A stretch of 64,000 bases of DNA from assembly GCA_027382625.1 (NCBI GenBank), contig JAJKFJ010022556.1, forward strand, positions 1-64,000, given 5' to 3'. This DNA is from Tetmemena sp. SeJ-2015. Lineage: Eukaryota; Ciliophora; Spirotrichea; Sporadotrichida; Oxytrichidae. Each line of letters opens with the position of its first letter. Within the stretch, counting starts at the first letter, position 1. The position numbers and the translations under genes are program-made. The notes beneath the pieces are model-generated. The model searched no databases, had not been told where the DNA came from, and saw nothing but the letters and a program-made list of their open reading frames with translations. Shown here piece after piece: positions 1 through 11,960 of this stretch.

Positions 1-76
1 CCTGAAATTTATTTCTTCTCTACAATTAAATATTGAAGGCAATTAATGGCATACTTGGGGGTATTAATTATTTTTT

Positions 77-322
77 TAAATAAATAGTCCATCTCGAAAT
101 CCCAGCTTTTTAAACATCTCCCTAAATGGATCATCCAAAGCTTTGAATGGAAACTCCTATGTACCAAGCTCGATATTTTCAAATAAATGCACCTTATATA
201 AATATACTGATGAAAAGATAAATCCCGCTGATTCTACTCAAAGGGTCTACGAAAAAGATGTCCCTAAAAAAAGTAGCTATGAGGAAAAAAAACGCTAATT
301 ATATTATAAAATTTCGTAGTGA
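77..322 (+). CDS. possible 3' coding fragment, unknown protein
   Basis: An open frame of about 80 codons that reads TAA/TAG as Gln and ends at TGA (320-322). Its composition is protein-like, rich in Ser, Asn, Lys and Glu, with the C-terminal stretch YEKDVPKKSSYEEKK. No start is visible and the 5' part lies outside the window or beyond an IES. No family is recognised. With only TGA as stop, an open frame of this length can arise by chance, so the call rests mainly on composition. Confidence 0.3.
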
Positions 323-744
323 ATTCTTCTGAAATTTCCATAAACAAAACTTAGTGAAAAAACATCCCAAAAAATTTTAGCTTTCCCCAAAACTTAAAGT
401 TATTAAAGATTTACGACGAAAATAGACCCTTCAGGGCAAGCCTCTAGGCATGTACATTTACTAATTTGCGAACTTTAGTTTTAGCGAGACCCTAATCTAG
501 TCTAAGAGTTCGCTCCTCGCACTGAAAATTAAACCCATAAGTTACGCCCATTAGATTAATCACCGTATGAACACGTAAGACATTTGCTTGAAAAATAGCA
601 TATGCACGAATTTCCGCAAGTGTTATCGCATTTTAGAATTATTTAAGCAATTAAAAACCTTACTCAAACATTAAGAGGTCAGGGAGTCCCAGTATTTGGC
701 AGCCCCACACTTTTGTAGCAGAGTTAAATGGAAAAAGGTAAAGT

Positions 745-2225
745 ACAGGACTAAGTTTATTATTGTAATAATCAGGGTGATAGTCAAAAGTGAAATTAAT
801 TATAATCAGCAAAGGTCAAAAAGTCTCTACAAATGCTCTAGATAGTTCTGGACGCCGATAGCTGAAAATCATGTGAGAACCTTAATTTTAGAGTGAGATA
901 GATAGCTAAGAGTATAGTTAACTAAAATCACTTATCGTCGGTAGAATTCTCGCTATCTAGCTAAATTAAGGACTCGCTAGGTAAATATAGAGTGAGTTAA
1001 GTATTTTAAGAATGAAATTGTCAAATTCAAGGTAGGATCGCAGATTTCGAAAGTGCTTGCTTCTGATTTTGACTTTGAGCTCTGTTTACACGAATCCGAA
1101 CCTAATTGTCTAGAACCATCTCTTGATACTTAGCACTCTCAGCTTGCTGACATCGCTTGCAGTCATTCTCTAGAGCATCTCGGCCACAGCTGAGAATAGA
1201 TTCTCTCTGTAGAGTTAGGACGAAGTCATTCTTACTTTTTAGCTATCTTGCGTGAGCGAAGCTGCAGCTTCACAAATAAGAAGAGCTGTTCGATAGGATT
1301 GGGCCATAGTGAGTACTCTGCTTTGAAGAGCAATACAACTTTGAATCGCTTGGCTCTTTCAAGTACCTAGCGATGAATGACTGCATTGGCCATAAGAAGA
1401 ACGATTTTCTTGTGCAAGAGACTCTCTCACTGCGAATGCTCTTCCGAGTTTTGTAGATGAAGTTCTCAAAGAGAATCCCATTGAATGCTCCTTCTATGAT
1501 CTAGCTGCTCACTATCTTGTCTTGGCTAATAGCAGCAATGAAGCTCAGAGAGTACTTGTACTCACTCTTACGTATTTAGAGCTCACGCATCTTCATGCCC
1601 TGCTCACCCAAGAACTCTGCCAGTTCAATCTTGAGCTGCTCGATAGATCTGTAGAGCTGTTTCACTTTATCATCAAGTCAACTCTCAACTTTACTTACAG
1701 CTGCGCTATCTTGGACTGTCACTGAAAAATCGAAGTCGACGAGGTTCACAGTGGCGAGAGCTTTGCTCATCTACAAAGTCTAGCTGTACGCTCAGCTTGC
1801 TGGAGGTAGATTTCAAGCACAGTACTTTCATTTTCATTGTCAGAGGTGTGAACTAGAAGAGTGACCTTGTTGGAGTTGTAACCACGCTCTGTGAAACCTT
1901 TCTGCTCGAGTCTAGCTTCAACTGACTGAACTTCTTACTCATGCTCAACTGTTTCGAGTTGCTCTCGGTGATTTCAGTGATAGGTGAGAGCTAAGTCTGG
2001 GGAGCTGTCTTAATTCTGAGCTGAGGAGTTTTAAGAGCTGAGTCACTGTCAAGTTCCTTTGCCTCTCTCTAAAAAGTTGAGTGAGCTCTATCTTACCTTG
2101 ACTCTCTGAGTCTCTTTACTCTCCTCTCTGAGTTCTCTCTGCTCTCACTCTCTGAAGAGGACCTTGCACAGCATTTGACAGTGTCTCTCTTGCAAACAAG
2201 TTGAGTTTGTTTCTCTATAGAAGGT
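745..2225. repeat. left arm of large inverted repeat
   Basis: Reverse-complement match to the right arm at 4460-5905. Similarity is very high over about 1010-1480 against 5160-5640 and patchier further in, with small indels and diverged AT-rich tracts. It contains the 3' half of a transposase on the minus strand and the AT-rich terminal part. Confidence 0.85.
1226..2010 (-). pseudogene. Tc1/mariner-like transposase, C-terminal half (left copy)
   Basis: On the minus strand, segments read FIAAISQDKIV, NGILFENFIY, IVLLMANAVIH and YSLWPNPIEQLF, ending at TGA (1226-1228). These match the core of DDE transposases of the Tc1/mariner/IS630 group: the block before the second Asp, the D-N-x-x-x-H block, and the P-W-x-N-P-I-E block. 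The expected Asp of the DNA(x)H block is Ala here. At least three frame breaks interrupt the frame. This copy keeps more intact coding than the right one between 1500 and 2000. It is most likely inactive. Confidence 0.75.
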
Positions 2226-2639
2226 AGCGTGAAATATCTATAATGCGGGAGTTCATTACCTAAGATAGTGATTTTACATTTAGTTCCTTCTCTTTGATCG
2301 AGACTAGATCCTTGCTCTGAGAGAGGTCCTCTTATCCTTCGAAACTCACATGGTTCTTTCCAATGTCATCGTTTGTTAGTTTGGATCGACGACCTCTCTT
2401 TTTACTCAGTCCTCCTTTGCTAACTTGTCTCTATCTTATCTCTTAGTCTTCATTTCCTCCTCTCTCTTGGGTTGAGACTGGCGCTGTCACACTGTCCGCT
2501 GACTGAATATGCATGGTTCTAGTATTGATCTACACTTATTCTCTGACGGGGTGGATACTCTCAGAGCCTGGCTCTATCCCTTCGCTAGATGTTTATAACG
2601 TTCCCGTGCTCATATCTTCATTGGCATCGTCCTCATTCA

Positions 2640-3110
2640 GCAAAGCTTGAGGTACCTGAAACTTTGACCTTACTTCTAAGTATCACCCTTTCGTTCCATC
2701 AATCGATGCTTTTGCTCAGAGCCTGCCCCATGCCAAGGATATTATCACATTTAGCCAAAGAGATCAGGTGTTTATGCTTCACAAACAAGATGTCTTCTCA
2801 TAAGCTTGCGAATTAGAAAACAGCAGAAGGATCGTCATTTTTATTGGCGTAGGTCTCGATTGACTTCTAATGACTAAGCTGCATTCCAGCTTGCCCATGT
2901 TAATTTAGTAAAGAAGCTTCGGGGTTGTGCTGAGGCCGATCTAATCCCTCTACTTATAGTAAGTGCTTCACAAATGGAAGAACATAGAGTAGATGTTGGT
3001 CTTTTCCATGCACGCCAAGAAAACAGAGAGACGGCTGGAAAAGAAAGGTTCTTCAGTATTGGGATCAGAGAGATCAATGATCATAAGTGAAAGATTGAAG
3101 AACTGTAGTG
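2640..3110 (+). pseudogene. broken coding segment of unknown family inside the element
   Basis: Two adjacent frames look like coding sequence: one reads HPFVPSIDAFAQSLPHAKDI up to about 2870. The other, shifted by one base, contains QAAFQLAHVNLVKKLRG and MEEHRVDVGLFHARQE and ends at TGA near 3108. The family is not recognised. It may be a second gene of the element or an unrelated captured fragment. The frame change near 2865 could be decay or a sequence error. Confidence 0.4.
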
Positions 3111-3299
3111 TTTTGCTCTTGATTTTGAGTCAAGATATGCCTGAAGGTGATTTTGTAGGGAGGCTTGAAAATGAGACACTTGACAATGTTGCCATTGATG
3201 TTGGGTTCGAATCTTTGCATTTAAACTTTAATAATTATAATCTAGTAATTGAATTCAAACATAAGATCTACAAGATAAGTGCCAGTGATTCTGTTGTAA

Positions 3300-3600
3300 C
3301 TTCCAAGAAAAATTATTTCCGTTTTAAAAAATTTTTAAACCCCAAATCTCGGCAAAACCCCAAAAACCCTTTTGAAAAAAAGAAAGTAAATTTTTCGGGG
3401 GTTACTCAAAATATGTCGGATAATTTTAGTCAAAAATTGCGATTAAAAGCGCAAACGGGGGAAAACAAAAATATAGGATTCTGGTACAAAACTTTAAAAC
3501 GGCCAAAAAGGAACTCAAAAACCGAGTATGTAATCGGAAGGGAGCCGCTCTTAATCCCTGCCATGTCCAATACTTGCTTGCCCTATGCATAGGTTTCTTG
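3300..3600. other. homopolymer-rich, probably low-quality sequence
   Basis: Runs of A, T, C and G of three to seven bases follow one another, including GGCAAAACCCCAAAAACCC. An open frame passes through it by chance of composition. The C4A4-like bit resembles spirotrich telomeric sequence, but it is single and imperfect. I regard the stretch as unreliable rather than as a gene. Confidence 0.5.
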
Positions 3601-3769
3601 AACTTGCTCGTCTCAAAACCCGAGTACGATGTACTCTAAGCTCTTTTTAAAAATACCTGCGCTCTCTAACGGGCCAAAGTTGACAATTTCAACACAGCAC
3701 CAATTTTGTTAAGACGTCCTCTCCAACTAACGGCGACTTTGGGGAGAGTTCCAGCAGTTCATGGAAAGA

Positions 3770-5420
3770 GAAGGATAAACAGAGAGCTTGGACCAAAGAT
3801 TCCAGTGAGCTCGTTTCAGTCATAGCCCCTTCCTCTAAATCGGAAGCGAGAGGCTAAGTTAGAGTACAAGAGGAGGAAAGTAGTGCAGCTCTACTCAGAA
3901 CAAGGCGCGAAACCCAGATTGATTCCCAAGAAGCTCAGTTTAAGCAGAGAGGTAATCTACACCGTCCTCAGAAAAATCAAGGCCAAGTCAAGCGCAAAGA
4001 GCTCAAAGCAAAGTCAATCAAGAAGTAGCCACGGCAACCTTTGAGAAGCGATCCCATCTTGATAAGAGCAATCACACTTGTCATTGAGGAGCTGGGCATC
4101 TATCACATGAACGCAAAGAAGATCATTCAAGAGCTGAGGGCTCAAGCAGAGAGAAGCAATTTTAGAAATTTTTCAGTGCCCAAGTCCAGCGAGCGTTTTT
4201 TCAAATCTTGAAGTCAAGCTTTTATCTCAAGTTGGCAAGACTTCTAAAGCCCCCCTAAGTAAAGTAATCTTTAATGAGAAAGCTGTGTTGGGCCCAAGGA
4301 AAAACTTTCTTTTAGAGAGCAACTTCAGATCTGACTACTTGCTCCGAAGAAGTGGAGCTTCGACCAGTCTGTCATTCAGAGAGTTGAGAGTGGATTTGCG
4401 CAAGCATAGAGAACTAAGACAGAGCAAAGGACATTCTTCTAAAATAGCCAAAATTAGAGAGCAAGCCAGGACAAAGACAAGCGGAGTGATTTCATAAGAG
4501 TGAAGACAACTTTTGGAGAGAGACACTGCAAATGCGGGGCAAAGGTCCTCTTCAGGAGTGAGACAGAGAGAACTCAAGAGGAGAGTAAGAGACCAAGAGT
4601 CAAATTTTAAAAGAGCTCACTCAACTTTTTAGAGAGGCAAAGGGAATTTACGTGACTCAGCTCTTAAAACTCCTCAGCTCAGAAATTTAAACAGCCCCAG
4701 ACTTAGCTCTCACCTATCACTGAAATCACCGGGGCAACTCAAAAAATTGGCATGGTAAGAAGTTTAGCATTGAAAACTGACCGAGCAAAAAAGGGTTTTA
4801 CAGGCTGGTTCAATCCAAACAAGGTCACTCTTCAGTTCACACCTCTGACAAATGAAAATGAAATCTGGGCTTGAAAAACTTTACCTCCGCAAGCTGGGTA
4901 CAGCTAGATTTGTAATGAGCAAACTCTCGCCCTGTGAACCTCGTCGACTTCGATTTTTCAGTGACAGTCCAAATACGAGCTTAATAAAGTTGAGAGTTTA
5001 CTTATATAAATAAACAGCAAGCACAGGCTCAAGATTTAAAATGGCAGATTTTTTGGGGGAGCAGGGCATGAAAATGCTGAGCTCTAAAAACTAAGAGTGA
5101 TAAATCTCTCTAGCTTCATTGCTGCTATTTTTAAAACCCGAATGAGCAGCTAGATATAGAAGGAGCATTAATGGGATTTTTTTGGAATTATTACAAAATC
5201 GGAAGAGCATTCGCAGTGAGAGAGTCTCTTGCACAAGAAAATCGTTCTTCTTATGGCCAATGCAGTCATTCATCGCTAGGTACTTGAAAGAGCCAAGCGA
5301 TTCAAAGTTGTATTGCTCTTCAAAGCAGAGTACTCACTATGGCCCAATCCTATCGAACAGCTCTTCTTATTTGTGAAGCTGCAGCTTCGCTCACGCAAGA
5401 TAGCTAAAAAGTAAGAATGA
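3770..5420 (+). pseudogene. Tc1/mariner-like transposase, near full length (right copy)
   Basis: The N-terminal DNA-binding part reads RRKVVQLYSEQGAKPR followed by KKLSLSREVIYTVLRKI (about 3850-3980), a typical Tc1/mariner helix-turn-helix. A second helical block, ILIRAITLVIEELG, follows after a frameshift (about 4055-4100). The catalytic part near 5235-5400 repeats ANAVIH and NPIEQLF, and the frame ends at TGA 5418-5420. The Asp-to-Ala change is the same as in the left copy. Frame breaks at about 4045, 4200, 4370 and in the 4500-5100 region make it non-functional. The middle is more decayed than in the left copy. Confidence 0.7.
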
Positions 5421-5905
5421 CTTCGTCCTAACTCTACAGAGAGAATCTATTCTCAGCTGTGGCCGAGATGCTCTAGAGAATGACTGCAAGCGATGTCAGC
5501 AAGCTGAGAGTGCTAAGTATCAAGAGATGGTTCTAGACAATTAGGTTCGGATTCGTGTAAACAGAGCTCAAAGTCAAAATCAGAAGCAAGCACTTTCGAA
5601 ATCTGCGATCCTACCTTGAATTTGACAATTTCATTCTTAAAATACTTAACTCACTCTATATTTACCTAGCGAGTCATTATTTAACTAGCTCACTGTATTT
5701 CTACAAAGCGAGTCAATATTTTAGCTAACTTACTCGAAATTATCTGTCTCACTCTAAAATTACGCAGAGTGTCGGATTTTCAGCCTGCGTTATCCAAAAC
5801 TACCGATTGATTCCAAAGAGATTATTTCACCTTAGCTGATTACATTTAATTTCACTTTTGACTATCACTCTGATTCTTACAATATTTATTGGAAATTTTC
5901 TTTAT
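4460..5905. repeat. right arm of large inverted repeat
   Basis: Mirror copy of the left arm. The outer 250 bp are AT-rich with recurring short motifs related to ACTCGCTAGGTAAATA and GAGTGAGTTA, which may be binding or terminal subrepeats. The inner part carries transposase coding sequence on the plus strand. Confidence 0.85.
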
Positions 5906-5975
5906 AAAGAAGTTTTATAATGGGAGCCGAACCTTTATCCAAAAATGACTCATGTAGCGGTTAACCCTCTGATCA

Positions 5976-8900
5976 TAAGGACTAAATCAAGATTTAGATC
6001 TTCATTTATCTCAAATATCTCTATCTGCTGAAAAAATAATCGTATTCTACCCATAAATAATTCTGATTAATTATAAACTCTTTCTCTTAATAAGAAAGTT
6101 TTTATTTAATGCATCGACTTAAATTCCATCTTTTATTACATTTTTAATATAAAAATTATAAATGAATAATTTTTAACTTTAAATAAATAAAAAATTAAAA
6201 GTCTAAGCAATTTACTTAATATTAGCTATCAATATTATTGTTTATTTAACAAAAAGATGATTCTGCTTTGTAAATGCAAATCAATTAATATTTCTATTAA
6301 ATTCGGCAATATATAAAAACTTCTTGAAAACGTGAAATTTTATTGGTATAAATTTGTGTTGCAATATTTAAATTAAAAAAACTCATTTTATTTTACTCTA
6401 AGAAAAATAATTCTCGAGTTATAGATGATTAACTTAGTCTGTTGCATCAAAAGGATGATAATGTTAAGTGAGACTAAAATCAATCAATAACAGTAAAATA
6501 TGATTAAAAATTTAATTTCTGATGAAAAAATCAAATCAATTTTCATAAAATTAAAATCAAAGTTATATAGTTAAAGCATTCTATCAATTAAGTCCTCCGA
6601 ATTCTGCGATTAATAGTTATTCTAACAATTTTAGCTTTTCGTCGAAGTCATTATTTTCTGATAATTCTATGAAAAAAGATTTTTAAAGAGATCGTAGTTA
6701 CTTTTTTTCATCTCCTTCTCCTATTGTTCGTTGACTTGTTGGTGAAATAGGAGTTTTGAGATGAGTTAACCTGCTCTAATTTAAAATAAAAATAATTTCT
6801 AAATTTAAATGAGTAGTTAGCCACCCTCATGCATGTATCATGATGATAATGAAGAATTCAATCATCATTAGTAAAATTATAAAATAATACTATACGAGAA
6901 TACTAAATGTAATAATAGACCAGCTTTTAATGTTTCAGGTTGTAAAACAAGAACATTGCATAATTAAAACTTCTAGAATATCATTCTTTTATTTTAAATT
7001 GCCTTGCCGCCAAACCAATCGTCTAAACAAACTTCGCCTGTAAAATATTGCTTACATCATCATATAGAAAAAAACATGTGCGCAGTAAAATGATTCAGCG
7101 ATGACCACGCCTTGGGGTTCTATTCCTAATTCTAAAGCTCATATTTTATATTTTAAGTAAGGAAACAAGGCCCCCGAGCAATACTTACATCACCAAAAGG
7201 GAAAAGTAAAATGATTCTTCTTAATTTGCATAGGAAGAATCGGCGGCGATCTACGTAGTTCTGGAGACTTTTATCCTCTGCCACATGACTTTACAACTAG
7301 GGTTGTGTGTATAAGTTTGCCTAATAGATTATAATTAATATTTTTTGATTATCTCAAGGTTGGTATATAAGTATAGTAATATATGAGAATTGCTGTTATT
7401 TAAAAAAATAAAAAATATGAGCTTTAGAACTTGTGAACGACTTCGGGTGTGTTTGATAAATAGATGAATTAATGTATATGCGTTTTTGGTTTTATTTTTG
7501 AGCAGTGACCGCTGCTGAGTTCGCGTTGGATTACTATAGAAAAGAAAAAATCAACTTTCCTTGTACCTTCTGATTTTGGAATCGATTGTAGTTTCTATGC
7601 AATGAGAGTTAAATATTTTAGTGCTTGATGTAATAAGTCCTAAAATGAATGGGTAGGTTGACCTTGTAGATTTAAAGCTAGCTTGATGACTGTATGTTTC
7701 TGTGTAACAATATTCATTTTAAGTGGTAATGCCTTTATTGATTGTTGCTGTAGTTTTTGTGTTGCGTGTCTTTTTGGTTCTCTCCTATCCCTTTTTCAGA
7801 TGAGTTCAGATTGTGCAGAATCGTTTTTGGAGACGTAGTTTTATCCCGATAATAGTGCCATTTTATTATATTTAAGGTGTCTATGCTGTAGTCTCATCTC
7901 TCGATTCTCATAAGCAATGATAATTTATAAATTGAGAGCTTAATCCTCGAAGTAATTGGCTACTTAAACTTCAAATTTTTAATTTAATGATTAAATTTAA
8001 GATAAATGATTAAACAAAGATAAGTTTCCTGCTTTGAGCATGGAACAATATAGAAGGATAGATTCTATTTCTTCGTTATTTCTCAAAGGTCTCAATCAGA
8101 TGTATTTTTTTATTTATAAGTCTTCTTGAAACTCTGCAAATTCCATCACTAAGCTTTTAAGAAATGCTAAACGAGGGAACTAGAGAGAGTTACTTTTTTT
8201 AATTTTAAGAGAGGGAATTTGCATAACTACTTTAATATTTGAAGGCAAATCAGATTAGATTCTCAGACATAGAAAATCTTTATATTATACATTTATAAAT
8301 CTTGGAGAAGCACGCAAGAAAGAGATCTAAATGAATAAATAGGCCTAGAACTAGAAGGCGACTTAGCCAGGCAACATTGAGATATAATATAAATATTATT
8401 GTGATTTATTAAAAAAAAGATCTTTCTTACGATGACACTGAAGTAATTAACTGGCCTAAAGAGAATTGCTTTACAACTACGTGAAGGCAGTATACCTGCA
8501 AGTATACTTCACTCAAAGTAAGGGTAGTATATTTTATAGTAAATTTATATCTAAATATTTTAGTTGTTTAAAAGAGTGAAAGAAAAAATAAAGCCCTTTA
8601 AAAGTTGCAGGATTTATATCCCTCTAACATATTTATATTTATAAATATAATTTTTACAAATATTGTTCTTGACAGACTTAAAAGATTTCAAGCTGAAGAA
8701 ATTGATCTCATAAAAGTAAGGGCATCTAGAGAGGGTGAATGAAAGTAGCATCGTATAGTGGACTCAACCTTGCTATTCGTTGTTAAAATAATTTAGAATA
8801 TAATATGAATTTTTATTTATAAGTTAGACGATGCATAGGAGACCTTCCTGAGAGAACTGCCAGATATTTAGAATTATTGCTGATGAAAAAATTAACAGTT

Positions 8901-9380
8901 AAATCAATCAAAAATTTAAATATAAAATCTTTATAAAAACAAGCTGATAGTTTTTTACTACAAGAAAAATCAGAAGATTTAAATAATGTTTTATGAGACT
9001 TTTCAATTAGAAAGGAAGATCTATTTAAAATTTACTTAGCTAGAATCATCTTAGTTAGCTAGAATGACAAAAATTAAGAATTTTTAGTTTCGAAATCAGA
9101 ATAAATGAGGGTAGAGAATTGCTCAAAGTTGCAAAGTTAAAATAGACTGAACTAGATTATTTATCTTGCCCATTAGGTCAGCTATTTCGAATACTTAGTC
9201 TCTTTCATCAACTGAAAAAATTTTATTCCAAAAATTGATTAACGAATTCCCATTAAAGGAGGTCATTAAAGATAGCTCCAATCCTCTAATAGATTTTTTG
9301 ATGAATCTCTTCATCTAAAAGCAATACTGTAAACAATTTATTCATATGCCAAAATTTTCCAAAATCGCTATCAAGTTGGA
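5976..9380. other. AT-rich region without recognisable gene
   Basis: About 3.4 kb of AT-rich DNA read on both strands. Short open stretches occur but none carries a recognisable motif or extends consistently. Reverse-transcriptase and transposase motifs were looked for and not seen. It is likely germline-limited spacer or heavily decayed mobile DNA. Confidence 0.5.
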
Positions 9381-9640
9381 TATTATCACGAAATGAGATA
9401 GTTTTCATGATTTTACCAAGCAGCATCTCAAAATATAGATGGAATATATTTTAAATTAAGAAAGTTGCCTAATTGTATAAAATACATACACTGAAGTCCT
9501 AATTTTAGAGATATTATCGTTTAACCAGAATTAAGAAGCAGAGGATTAGCCATTCTTAATTTAAAAATATTTCAAGATGCTTGAGACAGGTGAGGTAAAG
9601 GATATTTCTTCAGAGATTGAGAAAGACTTTTCTTATTTTC
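9380..9640. repeat. foldback repeat, left arm
   Basis: Reverse-complement match to about 11625-11960. The best-conserved block contains CTTGAGACAGGTGAGG and CACTGAAGTCCTAATTTTAG. In the rightward reading it gives an open frame with KYFKMLETGEVKDISSEIEK, so the repeat may be remnant coding sequence of a mobile element. Confidence 0.7.
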
Positions 9641-11624
9641 GTACTTAATAAATAAATAAAGAAACTGCAACACTCTTGTAGCTACTATGTATTTCTCATT
9701 AAATTTAAATTCTACAATAAAATTTTATTACTAATTAATTGAATAATATTAATAAATGCATCTAAACTGAATTAAGGAGTAAAACCCTCTAAGAATAAAT
9801 ATCAAACCATAAAGTCACTCTTGACTGTGACAGCCACCTCCATCAGGATAGAGGAATCAGGTGGACTCAATTATACCTGCACAACACCTCGAAATTATTT
9901 TACCCTGACTCTGGTTAGAATAGAATGAGCTCAAAAACCTCAGAAGTTTCTAGGCCTATTGGAAGATCAAAGAGACGACCAGTTTTAGGTTATCTTTTTT
10001 TAGATGACATATTTAAGAATAATACTATTGGTTTAGTCTTTAATACTAAGGCTGTAAAAGAAGATTTATCATTACCAAACAACTTCCACCAGAGCTACCT
10101 TTGCAATTTTACCACTATTTTTACTTCTTAAAGACCTTACTATCAGAAGAAACCGGATGATTAACACTCAACATTCCTCATATCCTTCAATTAATGATTT
10201 TGCAATGTCACCGAAGGATTAACAAATCATATAACTTCCATTTAGATAATCAAATTGAGAAATTGCAGGCTAATCTCCTTCCCAACTACAAACTGACTTT
10301 TTTACATATCACATGTCCTAGATTTTCAATTTTCAATTTAATAATATAAATTTTAAATAACTATAATTTTCATATTTCTAAGTGCTTTTAAAGCGGAATA
10401 TAATGGCTTAAATCAAGAGAACTCAAGGACAGTACAGGTGTTTTTGGTTATACTCTGGTGATAAAATTATCCAAAATTTTTTCCTCATATTTACTCACAG
10501 TCTTTTTAACGATTTTCTAAGGTTAACGCAAATTTTCCAAAAGTTCTAAAGATAATCGAAGTGACAAGAGGTTTAATGACTAATTGTCCATATTTTTAAA
10601 ATAAAGAATTTTAAACCTAATAAAACTTAAAGATTCCAAAGAAGATTAAGAAAGGATATGCAACTTAAATACCGTAACTTGGATTTAAATAATTTCCTTG
10701 AGGACACTCCTTTAGAGTCATTCATCAATACAGTATGGAGAAGAAAAAGTTTCTCAGGCTAAAGAACTGAGAGCAAGCTTTCTATATCTTGGGTAATTTT
10801 AAGAGGATATTTTCCAGAACTGGGTTATGGTTATTCAAAGGAAAATGGCCGGAGTAGCGATTTCCTTAGAAGAAATAACGGCTTTTCATTATTTCATAAA
10901 AATAAACAAAGAGAATTAAAAAACAAGTCCATCCTTATCGAATTAACTATTTTGGTGTTCGAGAGGAGCCAAAGTATTCTACGGGCTATGAAAGAGCCTC
11001 AGGTGGCTGAACAGAGACAAGTTATTTTGTATTTCATTTATAAAAATAATCGTGATCCTTCTGGCAGCTGTTAGCAGTCAAAAATGCTTGAAATTGGTTA
11101 TCCAGAATTTTTCTCGACGAGGTCATCCTCTGACCCACCTCCCTGTCAATATGGATGATTTTTAGACACTTAACAATGGTATTAAGCAGATCCCAGTAGT
11201 CTATATAACTCTTAAGTAAATTAAAAAATCATTGCATTCGTTGCTATGGATGCTAATTTGGAGCAATATTTCGCACCAGCTGATTATAAATAAAGAGATT
11301 GAATAGCTTAAAAATATTTGTGAATAATATAGTAGGAATATAACTTTCAAAAATCTTAATCTTTTAGCTTAGCGATATTTGCATTGCGGCGATTTACTTT
11401 GCTTAGCTTCATTACTCATGCACATATATATGGCCATTTTAATAGTAAATGAGCCTATAGTGACTTCATCCAAAGTTAAAAATTTTAAGAATGAGTTTTC
11501 TTTCAAAGAAAATTAAAGAGCTTAACTAACTAGATCTTGAAAAATTAATTAATATTACAATATATTAAATTTCTTAGCCATTTTATCACGGCTCACTTAT
11601 ACTAAGCGAGGAAATTAAGTAATC
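9641..11624. other. spacer of the foldback repeat; weak coding fragments only
   Basis: It holds a 68-codon frame at 9925-10131 and further TGA-free stretches near 10930-11150. None matches a family I know, and composition drifts between AT-rich and mixed. It is possibly the decayed body of a mobile element. No function is assigned. Confidence 0.35.
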
Positions 11625-11960
11625 TTTTATTTGAGATTTAAGTTTAAATCTCTGAAGAAATATCCTTAACCTCACCTGTCTCAAGTATCTTGAAATATTT
11701 TTAAATTAAGAATGGCTAATCCTCTGCTTCTTATTTCTGGTGAAACGATAATATCTCTAAAATTAGGACTTCAGTGTATGTATTTTATACAAATAGGAAA
11801 ACTTTCTTAATTTAAAATATATTCCATCTATATTTGTGAATTACCTCTATTTTGAGGAAAAAATTCGATGGAAGTTTAACTGTTCACTCTCAGACATATT
11901 ACTTTTTTGTGAAGTAATTCACCTCTGCTTTTAGAATAAATTATGAAACTATCTCATTCA
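11625..11960. repeat. foldback repeat, right arm
   Basis: Inverted copy of 9380-9640. On the minus strand the same frame (LETGEVKDISSEI) is preserved with a Met-to-Ile change, suggesting the shared segment was once coding. Similarity fades outward after the block AAACTATCTCATT near 11945. Confidence 0.7.

Larger units (their letters stand above)
672..5972. mobile_element. decayed Tc1/mariner-like composite element with inverted arms
   Basis: Long inverted arms (about 745-2225 and 4460-5905) flank a central segment. Both arms carry the 3' half of a Tc1/mariner-type transposase reading outward, and the right-hand copy also has an N-terminal helix-turn-helix part. The outermost bases resemble each other weakly (AGAGG near 675 and its complement near 5965), so the ends are approximate and no target-site duplication was established. 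Tc1/mariner elements are the typical germline-limited transposons of spirotrichs (TBE, Tec). I see no C4A4 telomere-like termini, so this is not an obvious TBE. Frameshifts and a lost catalytic residue indicate an inactive element. Confidence 0.75.

Noticed and set aside
3340..3366. C4A4-like telomeric sequence (GGCAAAACCCCAAAAACCC)
   Set aside because: Single imperfect copy inside a low-quality tract, not at an element end. It does not support a TBE terminus or a telomere.
2993..3592. 199-codon plus-strand frame
   Set aside because: It changes character midway, overlaps a better-composed frame at 2880-3108, and then runs through homopolymer-rich unreliable sequence.
7090..7170. tRNA-like T-loop (GGGGTTCTATTCC)
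   Set aside because: No acceptor stem, D-arm or anticodon arm could be paired around it.
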